The position numbers and the translations under genes are program-made. Below the pieces are notes generated by a model. It made no database searches. It had not been told where the DNA came from and saw nothing but the letters and a program-made list of their open reading frames with translations. 64,000 bases of DNA from Rhexocercosporidium sp. MPI-PUGE-AT-0058. Taxonomy: Eukaryota; Ascomycota; Leotiomycetes; Helotiales. Shown here in pieces: positions 11,450-22,169 of the stretch (the stretch's first letter is position 1; the number at the start of each line of letters is the position of its first letter). The stretch is from positions 744,001 through 808,000 of the forward strand of contig JAGTJL010000022.1 of the NCBI GenBank assembly GCA_020746875.1, written 5' to 3'.

Positions 11450-12568
11450 ATGACTTCTACATCGTCAGTCCACCTCACCTGCCTTTGCGGCGCGATCTCA
11501 GAGCCTGGCACGCTCCTCTCGGACCCAGGAATTCCAGTAACTATTGAGATCTGCTATTGCAACCCCTGCCGCTACGCAACCGGCTCTCTAGGAGTTGCTT
11601 TCCCGCAACTCGGGGCATCTCCATCCCAAGACACACTCGGCAAAATCACACCATACTATAGCTCCCAAAAGAATATTCGCTACTTTTGCTCCACATGTGG
11701 CTCTCACTGCTTCGTCGCAAATCAGAAAAATAAGAAATGGTTCTGTCTCAGTGGAATTATCGAACCGAATCCGGCGTCTAAAGCAAAGAACACACAATGG
11801 CCGAAAGACACTATCAAAGTCTTGCGCCATGACTACGTCCTCGATACCGTCGACGGTGGCCTGGTTCCTATTATGCTCAACCTTAATGGTCGCTCGATCC
11901 CGACATGGTCGGCCGCTGGGCGAGAAATAGACTCATTCGACCTTCCACATACCGATGTGCTCTCTCTAGCTAGCAAAGCCATGAGTGCCCTCCCACCTCC
12001 AAAAGAAGATTCCCATCTCTTAGCTAAGTGCCATTGCGGGGGAGTCTCCCTCTTCATCAAACGCGCCAACTACAGTTCCATCCCTAGGACCTCCGCCCAT
12101 CACAACTCCTCCGACCCCGCCAAATACCGAGCTTCACCTTGTGCCTGTCGCTCCTGTCGCCTCTCCACAGGTGTGTCCATGCTTCACTGGACCACGATTC
12201 CGACGGCAAACGTCTTCAACGCCAATGCTTCCAACATTTCCGAAGACGAATTCAAGCCCATCACTGTTGGTCACTCTGCTTCTAGCCCCAATGCAAACCC
12301 GGGACTTGCGTTGAAACATTACTGGTCATCCCCGGAGCGGTGCTGGAGCTTTTGTGGCAAATGTGGTGCAACTATTTTCTATTGGAGTCCTGATCATTTG
12401 GATGTTGCTGTTGGGATTTTGAGAGCAGAGGAGGGAAGTATGGCGAGGAGGTGGTTGGATTGGGAGTGGGGCCAGTGCGGGTTTGAGGAGGAATCCATTG
12501 ATCGAGAGATTTGCGAGGCGTGGAAGGGCGGTGCGGAGGTGGTGAAGAAATTGGGGATTGAGAGTTGA
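11450..12568 (+). CDS. Tandem GFA (CENP-V/GFA) domain protein
   Basis: Single-exon gene of 372 residues carrying two copies of the zinc-binding glutathione-dependent-formaldehyde-activating (GFA/CENP-V) fold. Copy 1 (about 8-150) shows CLC, then CNPC and CSTC. Copy 2 (about 190-345) shows CHC, then CRSC and CGKC. These are the CxC, CxxC and CxxC ligand sets of the family, so both zinc sites look complete. Single-domain members act on or bind glutathione adducts such as S-hydroxymethylglutathione, but most fungal relatives have no proven substrate and I cannot assign one. The start is the first ATG of the frame, about 40 bp after a mixed region with no upstream open frame. The gene is intact and of normal codon use. 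Confidence 0.88.
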   Translation: MTSTSSVHLTCLCGAISEPGTLLSDPGIPVTIEICYCNPCRYATGSLGVAFPQLGASPSQDTLGKITPYYSSQKNIRYFCSTCGSHCFVANQKNKKWFCLSGIIEPNPASKAKNTQWPKDTIKVLRHDYVLDTVDGGLVPIMLNLNGRSIPTWSAAGREIDSFDLPHTDVLSLASKAMSALPPPKEDSHLLAKCHCGGVSLFIKRANYSSIPRTSAHHNSSDPAKYRASPCACRSCRLSTGVSMLHWTTIPTANVFNANASNISEDEFKPITVGHSASSPNANPGLALKHYWSSPERCWSFCGKCGATIFYWSPDHLDVAVGILRAEEGSMARRWLDWEWGQCGFEEESIDREICEAWKGGAEVVKKLGIES

Positions 12569-13500
12569 GAGGAGTGACAATAGGAGGCGTTTTGAAATTT
12601 GTGATTTTGTAAAACTATCACGTATCGTTAAATTAAGCCGACTCCGCCGGCTTAAAAATCACCATAAAGCCGTTGCTCGATCGTGCACAGCGCGAGGAGT
12701 GGCGGTCGCAGTGATTTGACCTTGCATCGTCACCAGCTGATGGACTAGATCTGGACATAGTCTCAAAAACTCGTCCCCGAGTGTTCATCCTTTTCCCACG
12801 GGTTGTGGCTCGGACCCAAGAAGAAAATATCACGTCCCTTGCTCTGCTGGTCATGCATTATCATTATCAAAGAAGGATGAAAATGAGGAGAGAATGAGTC
12901 GTACACTCCTAGGGAGGAGTCGTCGGTGGGGAGGGAGCGGCGGACACGCCGCAATTCAAGGAGGAGGAGCCATTCGACATACCTTAATAAGAGCGGGCAA
13001 GTATACAGGGTTAGAGAACTATCTAGAGTATATTATAAACCAGATTGAGGACTTGTACATGAGGCGTTCAGTGTAACAACCCCAAGTCAATACCGGTTCG
13101 TGTTGCTCCAATCGCTCGTTTCCGCTAATCACGAGCTTATCTCAATATGGGTCGGTACGCAGAAAAGCATTACATAAAATGGAAGGCGCGAACGGCGAGC
13201 AAGTAGGCAATATGTGCGGTTTAGACGTGCTGTATTAAGAGGTCTCGAGGAAAGAGGAAGGATTGCACTTGCTTTTAATCCGACGCGACGAGTTAAGCTT
13301 GCTAATGACGTACCTATAGTCGCCATGTAGCAGAATTCTCATCGAGTAAAATGACAGAAGTCTTTAGTCACTTAGTCCTTTTTTCATTGTGTGGTGACAA
13401 CAATACTATTGGCGACGAACTTAAAAGTCGAGCTCAAAATGCTATAACCGGAATCGATATATAGGCAACATTAATTGTTCTTGTATTTCTACGTATATAA
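12569..13500. other. Intergenic, possible faint coding relics
   Basis: Several short frames overlap on the minus strand between 12633 and 12954, and a plus-strand stretch at about 13200-13330 reads as a basic peptide. None has a recognisable domain, a start in good context or splice signals joining it to another exon. I call no gene here. Confidence 0.5.
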
Positions 13501-14129
13501 TTACTTAGTGGAGGATTCTACTCTTTCATCTAGAAATCTGCGAAGCAGATCGCCAAGGTGGTCGAGAGGAGCTGCCACAAAGCTAATAATAGTCCCAAAG
13601 GGGGGCTTAATTGGAGCCGCTGGATGACTGCGAGATGGAAGGAACGCCTTTACACCACTAAACGATGTTGCCAAGTTCTTACTATCTTTACTACTAAGAG
13701 CACTATCTAGAGCTGGAAGGTCCGCCATCTCTTCCTTATTGTAGTGCTCAGCGAGGTCGTCTATAAGGGACTTCAACGATAGAACGAAATCCATAGTGCC
13801 TACTTTCAAGCCCTAGAAATTTTAAAGCTTTTATTTAATCTATTGTATTAAATTTCAGTCTGCGTAGGCATTTATAATAAGGCTCAGGGGCTTACGGTTT
13901 AGTGTTCGGAGTGATCTTTGTCGGCTGTGATTCTACCCCCATCACCTAAGATCTTCTCGAAAGCTGGATACACCACTACTTCCCCAGCGACTAAGTGTCG
14001 AGCAAGTGCCCATACGAACTGGTTTTGCCAGCAAGTCGCTATGTCGTTGTCGGAGGCATTGAGGACCTTTTTGTAATAATATACCAGTTCGCGACGGTCT
14101 TTGCTAAGTACATTTGTAATTGTTGACAT
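13501..14129 (-). pseudogene. Hemerythrin-like (HHE cation-binding) protein, one premature stop
   Basis: Two minus-strand exons, 14129-13896 and 13812-13501, join in phase across an 83 bp intron (GTAAGC donor, TTCTAG acceptor). Together they encode a protein of about 181 residues. The pattern fits fungal hemerythrin-like HHE proteins: ARHLVAGEVVVYPAFEK, then DKDHSEH, then LAEHYNKEEMADLPAL, and the PSRSHPAAPIKPPF tail. His and Glu residues of the diiron-type motif are present. Codon 77, just before the intron, is TAA (13899-13901) where relatives usually have Gln. A single C-to-T change explains it, so the gene is otherwise complete but would yield a 76-residue fragment. It could still be functional if the stop is polymorphic or edited. 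Confidence 0.8.
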
Positions 14130-14617
14130 TATATAGGAGAAGGTTAAAAGAAATATAGGGATTGTTTAGGTTAGATAAAACTCTACCTATATAAAAAGAG
14201 GAGGTGCCACACGTTTTAAATAAGCTTCGGAGCACCAGGAGTGGAAATGGTAGATGACAATATGACTACGTCACCACCGTGACGTCAACTATGTTTGCTG
14301 AAGAAGTTGAAACCTCTCTTGCCAATCAACCCTCTCATAGAATAGATCGACCAAACGCATCTGTTTCGACTGATAATTTAACCTCAGGCGGAATATTACT
14401 TTACTTCACCCAAGTATTACTATCAAGACTAGCTATAGACTCCTGAGATCATACAGCTCCCGAGGAGACGATTAAGGATTGGCAATATCAGCACGATGCG
14501 GTTCCGTTCTTGATCTCTCGTCCAGTATTCTTGAGCCCCTCTATAAACAATTGGCCTCACCGTTTACTAGAGATATTTAGTTAGAAACTCGATCATAATC
14601 AATTCACCGGGAGTTGG

Positions 14618-15150
14618 CTACCTCGTGTTCGTCATGACAAACGAATGCAACTTGTCGAACCTCAGACGCTTTTCTTCCTTACTCATAATAAGGGCTTGGA
14701 AGATGGCTTCAGAAAAGTGGGTAACATCCCATGGATTGAACTTTATACAGTCCTCAAGCACTTGGGCCGCTCCAGAAATTTGGACAACAGCAGCACCCTA
14801 TGACGATCTTGCTGGAACGCGATATATTCCAAGGAGACGATATTAAATCCATCCCGTGTTGATGAGACGATACATGCATCTGAGGCAGCATAAAGGGCGG
14901 TAAGTTCATCCTTGGACACGGAACTGATTTTCAATTGGACTGGGCTAAATTCGATATCTCCTATATGTATTGTTAGAGGCATGACAAACAGTGGAGAAGA
15001 GCTGGGAGACAAACCGAACTTGCTATTAATGCCGGAAACTCTTCATTAATGTCGTCATGTAGGCGTTGGTATCCGACCACGTCTTCGCGACTGGGAATAA
15101 GGATTTATAGGAAAACGACTTTTCCAACATATTCCGGGTGCCAGGAAATA
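14618..15150 (-). pseudogene. Trehalose-6-phosphate synthase (GT20) fragment
   Basis: Only the central/C-terminal part of a TPS-type glycosyltransferase remains. On the minus strand it reads HPEYVGKVVF, a stop (TAA 15105-15107, replacing Gln), then ILIPSREDVVGYQRLH. Further on come ELTALYAASDACIVSSTRDG and LEYIAFQQDRH, which carry the GT20 donor-site motifs (SSTRDGMNLV..EYIACQ in active enzymes). After SKF a one-base loss shifts the frame. In the shifted frame the family sequence continues as GAAQVLEDCIKFNPWD and ends at TAG 14618-14620. About 190 of the roughly 500 residues of an active enzyme are present and the N-terminus is missing, so this is a decayed duplicate rather than the cell's working TPS. 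Confidence 0.85.
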
Positions 15151-15386
15151 GTGTTCGAGATAAAGTCCGAGAAACGATAAATTATGGTGCACACCCAATC
15201 CGTCGAAGATTTGTTGGTTCTATCTTTCCCTTTAGGATGCATGTTCGCTCTCACGCATACCTTAGAGGTATTCGTAATTTGAAGTATGCAGAGAGAACGC
15301 TTAGCATGAGGTCAAATCAATTCAAAAAGCTTTGACCCCGCTTCCGGTTTATCCAACTGTAAACGGCAGGCAAAGAGCTTTAATAC

Positions 15387-15845
15387 TCATGTTTCTGCGA
15401 ATCTTTCGCGCATCGACAATAACAACTGGCTTTGGGTCCGGCGAGTCCTCCTATGACCACGTCCATACTGATTAATATCTTCACCCGACTCAAGTGGAAG
15501 CGATGTGTCTTCTAACGATTGCGGTGGAGTTACGAGAGGGAATGTTCGGCCGTTAAGCGAAGTGTATCTATTGTTCGCAGTAGAAACTTATATGAAGGGA
15601 TCATCCTCATCGTTTGTCGGGAAACTCGTCTGGTACTCCGCCAGTTATTGATTGTTTGGGTCATCTTCGTCGTTATAGTCGTAACTATTGTAATCTGTGG
15701 GGTCGGTAGTCTCGGCTGGTACACTTGGAGCGACAGGAGATCGATGATTTTCTAACCACTTCTCCGAGGCTTCTTTAGCATCGTCCTTTTGATTCCTCAG
15801 CCGTCGTCGGCTTTGCTTGAAATCCTCGTAGCTTAATATAAGAAA
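15387..15845 (-). pseudogene. Decayed gene of unknown function
   Basis: One minus-strand frame stays open over about 150 codons apart from two TAA codons (15645-15647 and 15588-15590), and ends at TGA 15387-15389. It begins with a charged, possibly coiled-coil stretch (SYEDFKQSRRRLRNQKDDAK), passes through acidic/proline-rich linkers (TDYNSYDYNDEDD) and ends in a basic segment. Both internal stops can come from CAA by C-to-T change. No family is recognised. It might be the upstream or downstream part of a neighbouring broken gene on the same strand. Confidence 0.45.
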
Positions 15846-15921
15846 AGAGCTAGACGTAGGATATTGATAGTATTTGACTTGATCTTGGGATTCAGATGAA
15901 TAGCTTGAACACGTACAGGAT

Positions 15922-18591
15922 CTAGTCGTGCATTAACGGATGCTCACTATACATAGTCTGCAGCTTGTGCCAGCACCAGTTTGCCACCGGATGCACAACT
16001 TTCATATCTCTAATCCAGGCTAAATATAAGGCCTTTGTCTCCTCTATCTCCTGGAAAAGATGACTTGAATCAAGAACCGACCTAAGAGCCGTGCTAAAGG
16101 AGGAAATGTGTAACAGTACAAGAATCCCGAAAAACCTGTGTTTCAAGTTAGCTCTATTTACCTTTCACCCCTAGAATGCTACACTGTTATAGAAGAGCGG
16201 TGAAGTGAACATGGATTTCAAGACATACGTATGAGTATACTCGTAAAGGTGTGGTACGAGGCGGCGTTGGTTTCGAAAACTCGTTGATGCTAGTGGCCAC
16301 AATAAACAGCCCTGGAGCAGTTAGAAAAAGCTATGCCTCATGCTCTCCCTCCACATCCACTAGGAATCCTTACCTTATAAGCTTTACGGCAATACTCGAC
16401 TTCATCTCCTGTTATCTCTATGGGGACCTCCAATACACGATATATATAAGGTCTCCCAATCAGGTATCCGGCATATTTATACCGGGTTCGCAGTGCCGCA
16501 TTCATAATCGGTCGGTAATTTGCTATTGACGGATGTCTCTCGTGTTCTTTATAGGAAGAGGCGCCGGAGTTTGACATATTTATATCATCCACCGCCTCTA
16601 GAGACTGATCTTCATCCCATGCTATAGCTGCTGGAAGATACTTGTGCCAGTCGACGAGCTGCCGGGAAAGTTCTTGGACGAGGGCTGCTGCAGGCTGTCG
16701 CTGGAGATTACGAACCATATTCCCTGAGCAAAAGTTAGTTTCTCTATAGCTAGGAAACAGCCAAGCTGCGGGTATATCAATGCAAATGTACCAACTGTAG
16801 GCAAGCTTGACCTGATTCGTTCAATAAGTGTTCTAAGCGTCACCTGCGCCAGGAAATGATATTGAATGAAAAGATCGTCGTCCGTTTTTATAACATGGTT
16901 TCCCGGTTCGGATAGAAACCGGGGCAAAGGTACGTAATCCTGTAAATCCAGGATTCCTGTACTATCCATACCAAGCTCCCCAGTCAAGCCACTAGCTCGT
17001 GATGTCAGCATATGAAACCATGAAGACGAAATAATATTTTACCTTTCTATAATAACACACATCCAATAACACCGCGAAATTCGATCGTATGCAACTGTGT
17101 CATCTTGATCTATGCTAATCTTGTTCAGAAAACAGTAGGAGTACGTTACATTACCGACATACCTTTTCACCAAACTCTTGCATATAGTACAGCTTATACT
17201 TGCTACACGCCAGTATTCCTAACCTGGTGAGTAGATTATCAAAATCCCGCGGGCATGGGCAATACCAGGTTGCGTGAGCATTGTGAGTAGTAGGCCCTAA
17301 GCGTTCAACATGATTTAACGATATCATCCCTAATTAAAAGGGCAGTAAAACTTACGCGCAGAGTATATGTGATGATAAGCTATCTAAACTCCACTCAGTC
17401 AATGTGATGCCCAGTCTACTCTTAGCTGCATTCAGAAAATCCAAGCCAGGGGGTCGCTCAACCGAACCACCTCTGATACCAGTCTGCCGGCCTGCCTCAT
17501 CTGTTATAGGGACTCCCAATGCACCTTCCTGAGCAAGGACCCCCAGAGCGAGGACTGATAGAACCAAGGCAGAGCCTGGATTGGCCCTGCCAAATGAATT
17601 GCTACACACGTGAGGCAATACAGTTGAAAAGAAGTGGGATCGATCAAGGATAGGATAAGTGCAATGGAATGTCTCGAAGTATATTGAGCAGATCGCCTCA
17701 ACGTATCCTCTATTTAACGTTATTGGCTGGCCTAGTTTCAGATTTAACATTGCGTTATCGTCGTAATGAATATCTGTAGGACTACCGCGCAATAGAGGGG
17801 CATCGAAGTCTTGCGAGATATCGGCAAGCCACTTTTCAACGCTCTGCGTTCCACCATCCCACTGGGATAGATTTATAGAATTGCACTGTAATAGTGCTTG
17901 GATAGCAGGCCAAGGAGAGAAGTGATCTCCTCTAGACGGAGTGGGCAGGTCAGAGAGCTTGATTTCCTGTAAGCCTAGTGGCATCATAATGTTTTGAGCA
18001 CTAACTTCAGCATCGGCTACTTCATGGCCAATGACTGACTGAGAAGCTGACATTTCCTGCGTCAGGTCGCGGTCTGGTGCCGGACCCGTCCCAGTAGATT
18101 CTGTGTCCATAGGTTCTCTGGGCAATCGCAGATTGACCTTTTGATCTATCGAAGATAAGGTCTTGAGAATTTGCGAAAGCGTATTATCTTTCCTACTGAA
18201 AGTGAGTGGGCATTCAACAACGTAAATCTTACGCTATTCTGAGTATCGCGACGCCTCGATGGCGAAGATATTGCAAAGAGTCCAACTTACTTTACCGGAG
18301 CCGATTCCCTATATGTGCATTGAATATTGAATCGTTGGCAGAATCCGCAGCGTGGATGGCGCCCGTCGCATCTGGTCTTCCGTGCTCTACATGTCTCACA
18401 AACCTGGAGCGCCGATCGAGACGTTAGCAACGAAGTTTAGAGATGCAATCATAAGCAGTAGAATGTGTACAAACCATTGCTGCGAGGACTCTTTTACTTT
18501 CTCTTGTCTTTTCACAATCTTGAGACTCGTCAATTTTAGAGAAATTCGAGCTGACGTCAGCGTGATATTTGCGTCGTTTGGTAGACTGCAT
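15922..18591 (-). CDS. Zn2Cys6 fungal transcription factor
   Basis: Nuclear DNA-binding regulator. I propose ten exons: 18591-18475, 18403-18291, 18195-17356, 17296-17266, 17218-17163, 17114-17043, 16991-16792, 16723-16374, 16311-16229 and 16135-15922. All junctions keep the frame and total 2076 bp (691 residues); introns run 47-95 bp, several with CTAAC/CTGAC branch sites. The Zn2Cys6 cluster has Cys at 41, 44, 51, 58, 61 and 68 (CETCRARKTRC..). A short linker leads to the fungal transcription factor domain, visible as YFETFHCTYPILDR, then YDRISRCYWMC, and near the end WIRDMKVVHPVANWCW. The ATG at 18591 was preferred because it directly precedes the basic stretch; an in-frame ATG lies at 18663. 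An LTR starts 125 bp upstream (18716), so transposon sequence supplies or displaced its promoter. Targets are unknown. It is intact although its neighbours on both sides are decayed. Confidence 0.85.
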
Positions 18592-18715
18592 GTTGCTGAC
18601 TAATGGCGGAACTAATTTTACGTGGTCTGACCTGACTAAGTCAAAGGCGAAAGCTAGCTGCACTTTTGCTGGGAGACGGGCTTTCCTACTTAGGGTTAGG
18701 GTATACGAGCTGTAA

Positions 18716-18995
18716 TGTGGTGGGGTTGACCTCAGAAGTCCATTGTCACGTGATTGAGCTGCCTCTTGCTGTATTTAAGATAGCTTCTAAGGCAACATCC
18801 TTTAACGATAACAACGATTTTTACTATTATAACTTTTCCTTTCTATTTAAATTATATTCTTCTCCTTTTTTAATAAATTATATACTTTAAATATATATTA
18901 TTTTTAATACTCGTTAAATAAGTATTTCCTACGTTTACCTTTTAGCACTTACTTTATTACCTTTTTATTATATACTTAGTATTTTCCCTTTTATA
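18716..18995 (+). repeat. LTR, family A copy 1 (280 bp)
   Basis: Starts TGTGGTGGGG and ends TATA (ancestral ACA). It matches 31797-32076 and the interrupted copy at 39917-42437, differing mainly by transitions. The sequence after it (18996-20264) also matches the sequence after 31797-32076, so this is a 5' LTR in plus orientation. Confidence 0.85.
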
Positions 18996-20264
18996 TAATT
19001 TAATAACCGACGTAAGAAGTAAATAAAAAAGCTAAAATAAAATATATAAAAAAGCTTAAAAGCCTCGTATATTAATTATAAAGACCGAAACCGTTAAATA
19101 CTCGAACTAATATAAACTTATTTATTTAAAGATCTCCTAGTTCTTAAAGCAAAACTAGATACGGTACTTTAATAATCTCTTATAATATAATAAGAAATAT
19201 AAGAAGTCTAAAGAGAAACTACTTATTTTTAATATAAAAGTACTTAAATTACTGGAATTGCCAGCTTTAGCGCGTAGAATATTAATATTAAAAAAAGTCG
19301 GACCGAAAATAGCCGGATTACGCTATTAGAAACGCTTTAATTAATATTAAAATATATGAAATATTTCGGAAACGGGAAATAAATTATTTAAAATAAATCC
19401 TGCAAATCTTAACGTTAACCGTACTTTTAATAAGCGTATTTATTATTCTTTTCTTCTTCTTTTTCTATTAAGAGCTTAATAAAAAGATATACAAGATTTT
19501 ATCTTATACTTTTTTAATTAGTTTCGGTCTTAAGTTATTTTACGCCGAGATTAACTTTAATAATAATAAAGCTTTAATATTTAGCGAAATTTATTTACTT
19601 CGCTTAAGCTTATACGTTCGTTTATTATAAGAATAAAAAGCTTAGACTTCGGCGTCTTTCGGGCTTTATTATCCCGGGAAAATCTTAAAGTTATAAGCTC
19701 TTTAACTTAATATTTTATTTATATATTTCTTTTGTTTTCTCGAGCTTATATTTTCTTCTTATTTTAATATAATATATTATATCTTTTACTTTTTTTATTA
19801 ATAATATTAAGCGTATTTATTTTTTATTAAATTATTAATTTTATTAAGAAAAATTAATTATATTTAAAAATAATATTAAAAACAACGCCTTTAATAGCAA
19901 CTCGAAGGGCAAAAAGTTTAAACGACTTACTAATAACTCGAAGAAGCTTTACGACTCCGATTATAAATTATTTTATTACTAAGACTAGCTTTACAAGCTT
20001 TATAAGCTCTTTTACTTTCGTGCTTACTAAGCTTCTAATTGAGTTTAACATCGCTAGAATTATTAATTCTATTTTATTATAATTACTAAGAATACTTATA
20101 AACGATATTCTAATTATAAAGAGAAGAAAGAAAAGAAATAAAAGTAATAGTAATAATTTATAATAAGATATATTTAATTATAATTAAAGTAATAGCTATT
20201 TAAAAAGCTCTGGTATAAGATCTTAAGCCGCCTTTCAAACTTTACCGGCTTATATAATACTTAC
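18996..20264 (+). mobile_element. Internal 5' region of LTR element A, copy 1 (truncated)
   Basis: Colinear with 32077-33380 downstream of the second family-A LTR, with indels and many transitions. It is strongly AT-rich and every frame is full of stops. It would hold the leader and gag of the element. Homology to copy 2 stops exactly where LTR B begins at 20265. Confidence 0.7.
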
Positions 20265-20581
20265 TGTTGGATTTCACTTCGGTAACTCGTGCCTATTCTA
20301 CCCTAGAATAGCCGAAGGGGTTTCCACTGCTTACGCGGCCCGGAAATTACCTTTGTATTCCGGGAAATTACGCTCGTATTCAATTACGTAGCTCGTATAA
20401 GCTACGTAATCAGTTACGTAGTCGTAAAAGCTTTTAAAAAAGTTATTATTTTGTATATAATTACCGAAGAGCTCTTTTAACTCTTTAAGTAAGCAAGCAA
20501 GTAATTAATTCTACTTTGTCTTTGAACACGTGTCCTCACCTACTGCGCTTCCTCATTCTGATTGGCTCGCCTATTTTCACA
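20265..20581 (+). repeat. LTR, family B, plus orientation (317 bp)
   Basis: Starts TGTTGGATTTCACTTCGG and ends TTTTCACA. The same sequence occurs inverted at 36957-37270. It has an internal inverted motif AGCTACGTAAT/ATTACGTAGCT. No 5 bp target duplication is visible (CTTAC before, TTATC after), so it is probably a boundary of a rearranged element rather than a clean solo LTR. It is less RIP-degraded than its surroundings. Confidence 0.8.
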
Positions 20582-21980
20582 TTATCGGCTTACCTCGTGG
20601 ATTTAAGATTACGGAAGAACGACTTATTACTTTAAATATTAAAGATATATTATAATTAAAAAAAGTGCCTTCTTTAACGAAATTATATTAAATTAAAAAG
20701 GTATTATTATATTTAATTAAATTAAGTATAGGAAATTTTATGAAGATGTTTTGCTATTTATAATTATTAAGACAGTAAACCACGAAGCTTAGCAAGTATT
20801 ACACTTTTCACTCCTTAAAGCGTTAGCTCTTAAAGTTAAGAAAATAATAAAAGATAAACTTAAACGTGGGGTTCTCGAACCCTTTACGGGGCTATATTAT
20901 AACGTTTAGTTTTTAATTAAGAAGAAGGAACTAGGAAAGTACCGCTTAATTAATTCGGTAATTATATTTAACGTAATTACTTTAAGAGACGCTAACTTAT
21001 TTCTTTTTATTAACGAATTTTTAAAGGAATTTATAAGGTGCTATATTGCGAGCCTAACAGACTTATATTCAGGTTATAATTAATAAGTATTATATTAAAG
21101 TAATCGAGATATAACGGCATTTTTTATACTTAGTATTAAATTAGCCTAAAACACGACGCTACTTTAAGGAGTTATAAACTTTATTACTTAATTCGTAAAA
21201 ACGATTAATAAAATATTAAAAAATGTTATACCTTTTATTATAATGCCGTTCTTAAATAACGTTAGCGTAAAAGGATTATATATAAATTACAATTAGGAAA
21301 AAAGCACGACTTAATATTCGCTAGTTTATCTTTAAGCACCTTTTTAACCTTAATAAGATAGTAAAACGCCTTAAACGCGCTAAAGCTATTATAGGCCTTA
21401 AATCTCAGTTTTGTCGTAATAGTATAAACGTCGTCGGCTACGTATATAACTCGTAAGGAAGAGAACTTTTAATTATATATTTAATTAAGATATAAAAATA
21501 AAAAAGAATAAAAAAAACGTTATAAAAGTTAAAGGATTTTTAAATTTAATTATTTACTTTTATATTTAAATTAAAGGCTTTCGTCTATTAACCGAGCCGT
21601 TATACGAGTTTATTATAAAAAGAGTTAAATTTATATAAAACCCCGTAATTTATAATTAAGTAATAAAAACCCTTTAAGATATTTTGTATTTCTTTTTAAT
21701 GCTTTATAAGATTAATTACTTTAAAAGCGCTGGCGAAATCGTCGTTTTTATAAACTTTAACAGAATTAAATAAAGTAGTTTTTTTAATTAACGTGACCTA
21801 AAAAATAATAAACTTAAACCGGCGAAGTATAAAAGCAGCTTTTAAATAAAAGCAAAATAAAATTATAACATTATAAAAAGAGAATATAAAGTATACTCTT
21901 AATCCTTAAAAAGCTTAAGATTTAATTTATAAAAGTCTATTTTATTATAAAGATTAATATAAATACTTTTATTACTTAAC
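20582..21980 (+). mobile_element. Gypsy-type reverse transcriptase/RNase H remnant
   Basis: Plus-strand reading from about 20770 gives Gypsy pol blocks in order: LKRGVLEPF..YYN near 20860, KKKELGKYRLIN near 20920, SLTDLYSGYN near 21050, IMPFLNNV (the FxDD box region) near 21240, then FCRNSINVVGYVYN and PLYEFI near 21420-21600. Stops mostly replace Gln and Trp, as RIP makes. Protease and gag are missing upstream and integrase is missing downstream, so this is a truncated piece. It follows LTR B directly, but its ownership by that LTR is not proven. Confidence 0.8.
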
Positions 21981-22169
21981 TGTCGCGCCTTAGCGCAGTC
22001 TATTAGTCATGTGTAGGCTCTCGTAAGCACTTACGTGTATATATACTCGGGTCACAGTCCTCTCTTATAAAAGGTAACGCTTACTTTAATATATTTTTTG
22101 AACCCTTACTCTCTACGTTGATTGTAGAGCTCTTGAATCACTAAAAGCCTGCTTTACTTCTGTCCGACA
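21981..22169 (+). repeat. Probable LTR, family E (189 bp)
   Basis: Starts TGTCGCGCC and ends GTCCGACA, and contains a TATA-like TTATAAAAGG about 90 bp from its start, as in a 5' LTR. No second copy was found in the window. The call rests on the TG...CA ends, the size and the Copia-type coding relics that follow. Confidence 0.55.
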
